Assembly (NCBI GenBank): GCA_015486475.1
Contig: WFRO01000520.1
Coordinates: forward strand, 1-8,646
Origin: Bacteroidales bacterium
GTDB taxonomy: Bacteria > Bacteroidota > Bacteroidia > Bacteroidales > VadinHA17
Length of the DNA: 8,646 nt
Reading direction: 5' to 3'
In this document: positions 4,446 to 8,646 of the stretch, piece after piece
How the letters are laid out: every line of letters starts with the position of its first letter
Numbering within the stretch: the first letter of the stretch is position 1
Translations under genes and position numbers: made by a program
The notes under the pieces: generated by a model
The model's input: only the letters and a program-made list of their open reading frames with translations
Told to the model about the DNA's origin: nothing
Database searches by the model: none

Positions 4446-7118
4446 ATGAACAGTCCCAAGCTCCCCTTCCTTCTGTTCTTTTTTACCTTGCTGACAAGCT
4501 TGACCACATTCGCTTCCAAAGTGTCTGTTCTAAGCCGGCAGGATTATTATACGACAGAGAAGAGCGGGGAGATACTCATCTATCTGGACCAGCCTGACGA
4601 TCCTCCGGCAGCGGCCGGTATCTCTCTGGGAGGACAAGCGCTGGTGACGGATCATGTCCTCACGGCCGGGATGAACCGGATCCCGCTGTCCCTGGCCGGC
4701 ATGGAGGAGGGAGACAACCCTGTACGGTGCCTGCTGAAAAGAAAGGACGGATCGGTATATCTCGATACGGTCGTTCCGGTGAAAAAGCTGCCGTCCCGTT
4801 TCAATGCGGTGAAGATCGACCGGCTGAGCGGTACCCTCATCGTCGGTGATCTCCCTTTCATACCTTTTGGGTTCTATGCCTATTCCCCTGTGCAGCCTAC
4901 CCTGCCTGAGGAGGAGGTGGTGCGGGGTTTCAACATGATCTCTCCCTATCAGAAGATCGAGGACAAGACCTTTAAGTACAGGAAAGCCTGGATGGACCGT
5001 TGTGCGGCGCTGGGCATGAAAGTCAATTACAATCTGCTGAGCGTGGCCGGCGAGGGTGGAGTACGATCGACCATGGATGTGAGTGACCAGGAGAAACGGA
5101 CACGGCTCATCCGCGAGGTGACAGCATTCCGTGATCATCCGGCCCTGCTCTCCTGGTATATTGCGGATGAGCCGGTGGGCAACGGTGTGCCTCCGGAATC
5201 ACTCATAGAAACCTATAGGCTTATAAAGCAACTGGATCCCTACCATCCTGTGACCATGGTCTTCATGACACAGCAGCAGGCCTGGCGCTACCGGGATGCC
5301 ATGGACATTGTCATGGCTGATCCTTATCCGATACCCAACCGTCCCGTCACCGAGGTGGAATATGTCAGCAGGATGCTGGAAAAAACCATGTACCCTGACA
5401 AACCACTCTGGATCGTTCCCCAGGCGTTCGGCGGGGCCGAGCACTGGCAGCGCGAGCCCACGCCGCAGGAGATGCGGGTGATGACCTACCTGGCGCTGAT
5501 CAACGGCGCCAGGGGCATAAAGTATTTTGTCCGGAACGGCCTCAACGGTTTCCCCAAATCGATCCCTGCCTGGGAGGAATGTGGCAGGATGGCTCTCGAA
5601 ACGGCTGAACTGACCCCGTTTTATGTGTACGGGAAAGAGGTGTCAGGATTATCTGTGGACCAGCCTTCCGTACGCGTGAAAGGATGGCGCCGCGACAGCT
5701 CGATGGTCATCCTGTGTGTGAATACCGTCAACAAACCTTTACCGCTGAAGGTGTACCTGCCGTCTGACCTTCCCGGCGTGAAGACCGCAGAGGTGATGTT
5801 CGAAAACAGAGAGACGCCGGTCATGAAGCATTGCATAAGTGATATGATCGACGCTTTCGGAACAAGGGTGTTCAGGATCACCCGGGGTGTGGAGGACCGG
5901 TCCGGGGAAAAAGACACGCTGAACATGATGGTGGATCCGGGGTTTGAGTATCTGCCCGTTCCGGGTGTTCCCTCTGCCTGTTATGCGCGTGCCGGGAAAG
6001 ACCGGGGAGCGACCTATTTCGTCGACGCGCGGGTGGCACACTCCGGGGAACATTCGGTGCGGCTCGTCACGCCGGAGGACGGAAAAGGGGTGACCCTTTC
6101 TTTCTTCCCGTCCTATCTGGAATATGGGCATACGTACCGGCTGTCGGTCTGGGCAAAAGGAGCGCCCCGGCAGGACACCTGGTCGTCCCGGAGCTTCCTG
6201 TACCGTCTCTTTCATAAAAAGCCGCCGGATCCTTCTTTCAGCTTAACGGCAGGAAGCATTGTCAGTAAAACGTTTCCCCTGACCACAGAATGGAAAAACT
6301 ATGAGATGTTCATCACCCCGGATGACAGTACCCAGGCTGTTGTCCGCATCTCGCCGGGGCTGACCCTGGACACGCGGGGGACGGCCTGGTTCGATGATCT
6401 GGACCTGGTGCCGGTGATCCTGATGAAGACAGAGGTCGCCGGGGTGGGAGAGGCATTGCAGGTGACCCTGCAGAGCCCTGTTAAAGACGGCGTGATACGT
6501 TATGATAATACCGGCCGGGTGCCGGATCTCTCTTCTCCTCTTTACGAGGGGCCTGCGCTCCTCACACAGGATGCTTCGCTGACAGCAGGGGTTTTCCGGG
6601 AAGGAATCCTCCTGGGGATCCTGCGGCAGGACCTGGTGGTGCACAAAGCCCTGGGATGTGTACCGCAGCTGGAGAACCTCTTTTCTGCCCGTTATGACGG
6701 GGGAGGTTTCGGTGCCCTTACGGACGGCATCCTGGCAAAACCTGCTTACAAGGATCCAGCCTGGCAGGGATACCCCGGTGACGATCTGGTGGCCACCATC
6801 GACCTGGGAGAGATGACCGACATACACTCCATAGCGGCAGGATTCCTGCAACAACTGAACGTCTATATCCATTATCCGCGACAGGCCTCGTTCTATGTCT
6901 CGGAAGACGGAAAACACTTTGGACTGGTCTACTACGGCCATCCGGAAAATCCCTCCCGTGCAGAGGGACCGGAAAAGCTGGTGATACGCTGGGAGGAAAA
7001 GCCCGTGCGGGCGAGATATGTACGCGTCATAGCCAACAATGTGGGGACCTGTCCCGGCTGGGCGCCCGGCGCCGGCAACAAGGCCTGGCTCTTCTGTGAT
7101 GAGATCATCGTAAAATGA
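4446..7118 (+). CDS. Secreted multidomain TIM-barrel glycosidase-like protein
   Basis: The 890-residue protein has a Sec signal (hydrophobic 6-21, likely cleavage after TTFA at 23). An N-terminal beta-sandwich (about 25-115) precedes a TIM barrel (about 120-395). Recognisable strands are FIPFGFYAY (138-146), GMKVNYNL (190-197), LLSWYIADEP (234-243, candidate acid/base E242), MDIVMADPY (286-294), PLWIVPQAFG (320-329) and GARGIKYFV (354-362). A short beta domain follows to about 480. Next come a CBM-like jelly roll (about 491-657), a chitobiase/hexosaminidase C-terminal-type module (about 663-735, with IRYDNTGRVPDLSSPLY) and an F5/8-type discoidin-like domain (about 740-890, with GALTDG, WQGYPGDDLVATIDLG and VRARYVRV). 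This tail is typical of Bacteroidota GH20 hexosaminidases, although the catalytic module is not GH20. I cannot assign a CAZy family. The frame is open to an ATG at 4386, but that adds 20 repeat-derived residues ahead of the signal peptide, so 4446 is preferred. Confidence 0.8.
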   Translation: MNSPKLPFLLFFFTLLTSLTTFASKVSVLSRQDYYTTEKSGEILIYLDQPDDPPAAAGISLGGQALVTDHVLTAGMNRIPLSLAGMEEGDNPVRCLLKRKDGSVYLDTVVPVKKLPSRFNAVKIDRLSGTLIVGDLPFIPFGFYAYSPVQPTLPEEEVVRGFNMISPYQKIEDKTFKYRKAWMDRCAALGMKVNYNLLSVAGEGGVRSTMDVSDQEKRTRLIREVTAFRDHPALLSWYIADEPVGNGVPPESLIETYRLIKQLDPYHPVTMVFMTQQQAWRYRDAMDIVMADPYPIPNRPVTEVEYVSRMLEKTMYPDKPLWIVPQAFGGAEHWQREPTPQEMRVMTYLALINGARGIKYFVRNGLNGFPKSIPAWEECGRMALETAELTPFYVYGKEVSGLSVDQPSVRVKGWRRDSSMVILCVNTVNKPLPLKVYLPSDLPGVKTAEVMFENRETPVMKHCISDMIDAFGTRVFRITRGVEDRSGEKDTLNMMVDPGFEYLPVPGVPSACYARAGKDRGATYFVDARVAHSGEHSVRLVTPEDGKGVTLSFFPSYLEYGHTYRLSVWAKGAPRQDTWSSRSFLYRLFHKKPPDPSFSLTAGSIVSKTFPLTTEWKNYEMFITPDDSTQAVVRISPGLTLDTRGTAWFDDLDLVPVILMKTEVAGVGEALQVTLQSPVKDGVIRYDNTGRVPDLSSPLYEGPALLTQDASLTAGVFREGILLGILRQDLVVHKALGCVPQLENLFSARYDGGGFGALTDGILAKPAYKDPAWQGYPGDDLVATIDLGEMTDIHSIAAGFLQQLNVYIHYPRQASFYVSEDGKHFGLVYYGHPENPSRAEGPEKLVIRWEEKPVRARYVRVIANNVGTCPGWAPGAGNKAWLFCDEIIVK

Positions 7119-8646
7119 AAAAAATGTTTAGAAAGATCAGAATCTCTGCAGTTATGTTCCTGGGGTTCCTTGTCTTCACAGCCTGTAAGACAGAGGTGCC
7201 ATTTCATGACCCGGTCGCTGAAAAATACATCGCCGGCTATGCAAAAAGCATAACGGGACAGATCCTCCCATATCATGCTCCCCTGCCTGTGATCAAAGAT
7301 GCCTTGCTGGTTAGAAGTATCGACCGGGAACAGTTCATTGTATGGGAAACGGAACCGGTTCCGGAGAATTTTACAGGTGATACAGCCCGTTTTATCTGGG
7401 TATGTGCCGTGGATGTAAATAAGGAACAACACCGGTTCGACCTGTTCGTCAATGACAAAAAGGTGCTTACGTTCAAAAATCCGGCAGACAGGGAGATGAA
7501 AGACCGGAGTATCACCGGAACAAAAGGTATCCGTCTGCATTTCCGGCCTGTGATGGTAGATAAGCACGGCGACCTGGCCGGTTTTATGGTACTGTCCGTG
7601 CCTGCCGGAGAAGTGGAAAAAGGGAAACCCCTGCGACTGAAGATCATGGGTGAGTCAGCCGGGAGCCGTGTGTGGTACATGACTTACCGCTATGTCCCTG
7701 CACCCGCGCTCGATATAGAAAGCCAGGAAGCCGTGGTCTGGCAGAAAGGTGAAAAGATGAACCTGGTACGCATCGACCTGGTGCATCTGGGCGATCCTGT
7801 CAGGGTGGATATGCAGCTGGGGGATGAGCGCGGGGAGGTGACCCTGCAGGCGGGGATGAACACCTGGCGGCGTTATGTGCCGGTGGTGAAAAAGAAAAAA
7901 GAACTGTGCTTCTCCCTGAAAAAAGATAAAAAGATCCTGGCCCGGCAATATATTCAGCTGATTCCGGTGCAGGAGAAAACCATCTACCTGCTGCACCATT
8001 CCCATGTGGACATAGGTTATACGCAGGTACAGTCGGAGGTGCAACGTATCCAGTGGCACAACCTGGAGAAAGCCCTGCAGTATGCTGAGGCGAGCAGCGA
8101 CAGGCCGGCAGGAGATCAGTTCAAATGGAATGTGGAGGTGATGTGGCCGCTGGTGACATGGATGCGTCAGGCTGCTCCCGCCGAAAAGGAGCGGATGGTA
8201 CGGGCCATACGGCAGGGACGGATCGAGCTGGACGCCCTCTTTGCCAATGAACTCACGGGCTTGTGCCGCCCCGAAGAGCTGATGCAACTGGTGGCGCCGG
8301 CATGCCGTCTGGCAGATTCCATAGGAGTGCCCCTGAAGACAGCTATGATCAGTGATATACCGGGCTATACCTGGGGACTGGTGCCGGTACTGGCACAGAA
8401 CGGTGTGAAATATTTTTCCATAGGGACCAATACCTTCGATCACATCGGACATATCCTCCCGGAAATGGGGGACAAGCCTTTCTGGTGGCAATCTCCTTCG
8501 GGACAGGAAAAGGTCCTCTGCTGGATCCATGGCAAAGGATATTCCATGTTCCACGGGGCGCTCGAAAACCATAACGTGGAAAATGCACTGCGGGAGAAAC
8601 AGGTCTTCGACTATCTGAAAGAGCTGCATGAGAAAGGCTATCCTTA
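7115..8646 (+). CDS. GH38-like alpha-mannosidase lipoprotein, 3' end missing
   Basis: 510 codons are visible and the frame runs off the window. The start overlaps the preceding stop in an ATGA (7115-7118), implying translational coupling. The N-terminus is a lipoprotein signal (KKMFRKIR, hydrophobic core, VFTAC with Cys at 24). Residues about 30-285 form a beta-rich region with no domain I can name, comparable in size to the N-terminal domain of long alpha-mannosidases. The GH38 catalytic domain starts at YLLHHSHVDIGYT (291-303). H297 and D299 fit the first two zinc ligands, and D414 in MISDIPGYTWG (411-421) fits the zinc-ligand/nucleophile Asp. LVPVLAQNGVKYFSIGTN (422-439) and FWWQSP (456-461) are also family-like. 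The HVDIGYT form marks a divergent GH38 subgroup rather than the Golgi/lysosomal or AMS1 type. Mannose-linked substrate is therefore likely but not certain. The fourth zinc ligand would lie beyond the window. Confidence 0.82.
   Translation, partial: MKKMFRKIRISAVMFLGFLVFTACKTEVPFHDPVAEKYIAGYAKSITGQILPYHAPLPVIKDALLVRSIDREQFIVWETEPVPENFTGDTARFIWVCAVDVNKEQHRFDLFVNDKKVLTFKNPADREMKDRSITGTKGIRLHFRPVMVDKHGDLAGFMVLSVPAGEVEKGKPLRLKIMGESAGSRVWYMTYRYVPAPALDIESQEAVVWQKGEKMNLVRIDLVHLGDPVRVDMQLGDERGEVTLQAGMNTWRRYVPVVKKKKELCFSLKKDKKILARQYIQLIPVQEKTIYLLHHSHVDIGYTQVQSEVQRIQWHNLEKALQYAEASSDRPAGDQFKWNVEVMWPLVTWMRQAAPAEKERMVRAIRQGRIELDALFANELTGLCRPEELMQLVAPACRLADSIGVPLKTAMISDIPGYTWGLVPVLAQNGVKYFSIGTNTFDHIGHILPEMGDKPFWWQSPSGQEKVLCWIHGKGYSMFHGALENHNVENALREKQVFDYLKELHEKGYP

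Noticed and set aside
7655..8629. Minus-strand open frame of 324 codons opposite the GH38-like gene
   Set aside because: The plus frame has the GH38 zinc-site motifs and a lipoprotein signal. The minus translation is His/Gln-rich with no domain pattern, typical of antisense.

Overview
The window looks like a chromosomal segment of a Bacteroidota (probably Bacteroidales) genome that is GC-rich for the phylum. The evidence is a promoter with both the -33 TTTG and the -7 TAnnTTTG elements of the Bacteroidetes primary sigma factor, a second -7 match, the absence of clear Shine-Dalgarno sequences, several secreted lipoproteins with a lipobox cysteine, and a menaquinone gene order typical of this group. 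The assignment rests on gene content and motifs only; no database was searched.

Left part (1-1670, minus strand): a compact menaquinone operon, read right to left. It holds a hotdog-fold thioesterase (a MenI-type DHNA-CoA hydrolase candidate), isochorismate synthase (menF) and the first 44 codons of menD, which runs off the left edge. Thioesterase and menF are 10 bases apart, and menF and menD overlap in an ATGA.

Middle (1671-1838): a 168-base divergent regulatory region. It has a well-formed Bacteroidetes promoter pointing right and a -7 match pointing left.

Right part (1839-8646, plus strand): a run of secreted glycan-degradation genes. In order these are a GH18 chitinase-type lipoprotein; a tiny 54-codon lipoprotein-like ORF that may be the remnant of a larger gene; a lipoprotein with a CBM9-like carbohydrate-binding domain; an 890-residue secreted protein with a TIM-barrel glycosidase-like module followed by the accessory domains usually seen behind GH20 hexosaminidases; and a GH38-like alpha-mannosidase lipoprotein cut by the right edge. 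The last two overlap in an ATGA and are probably translationally coupled. GlcNAc-cleaving and mannose-cleaving enzymes together suggest a substrate with both sugars, such as N-glycans or fungal wall material. No SusC/SusD pair or regulator is in view, so this is at most part of a polysaccharide utilisation locus.

The least ordinary items are a degenerate 7-base tandem repeat array between the CBM9-like gene and the TIM-barrel gene, which supplies the stop codon of the former; the TIM-barrel enzyme itself, with a DE pair on strand 4 but Gln where a clan GH-A nucleophile Glu is expected; and a nested set of inverted repeats in the spacer after the chitinase.
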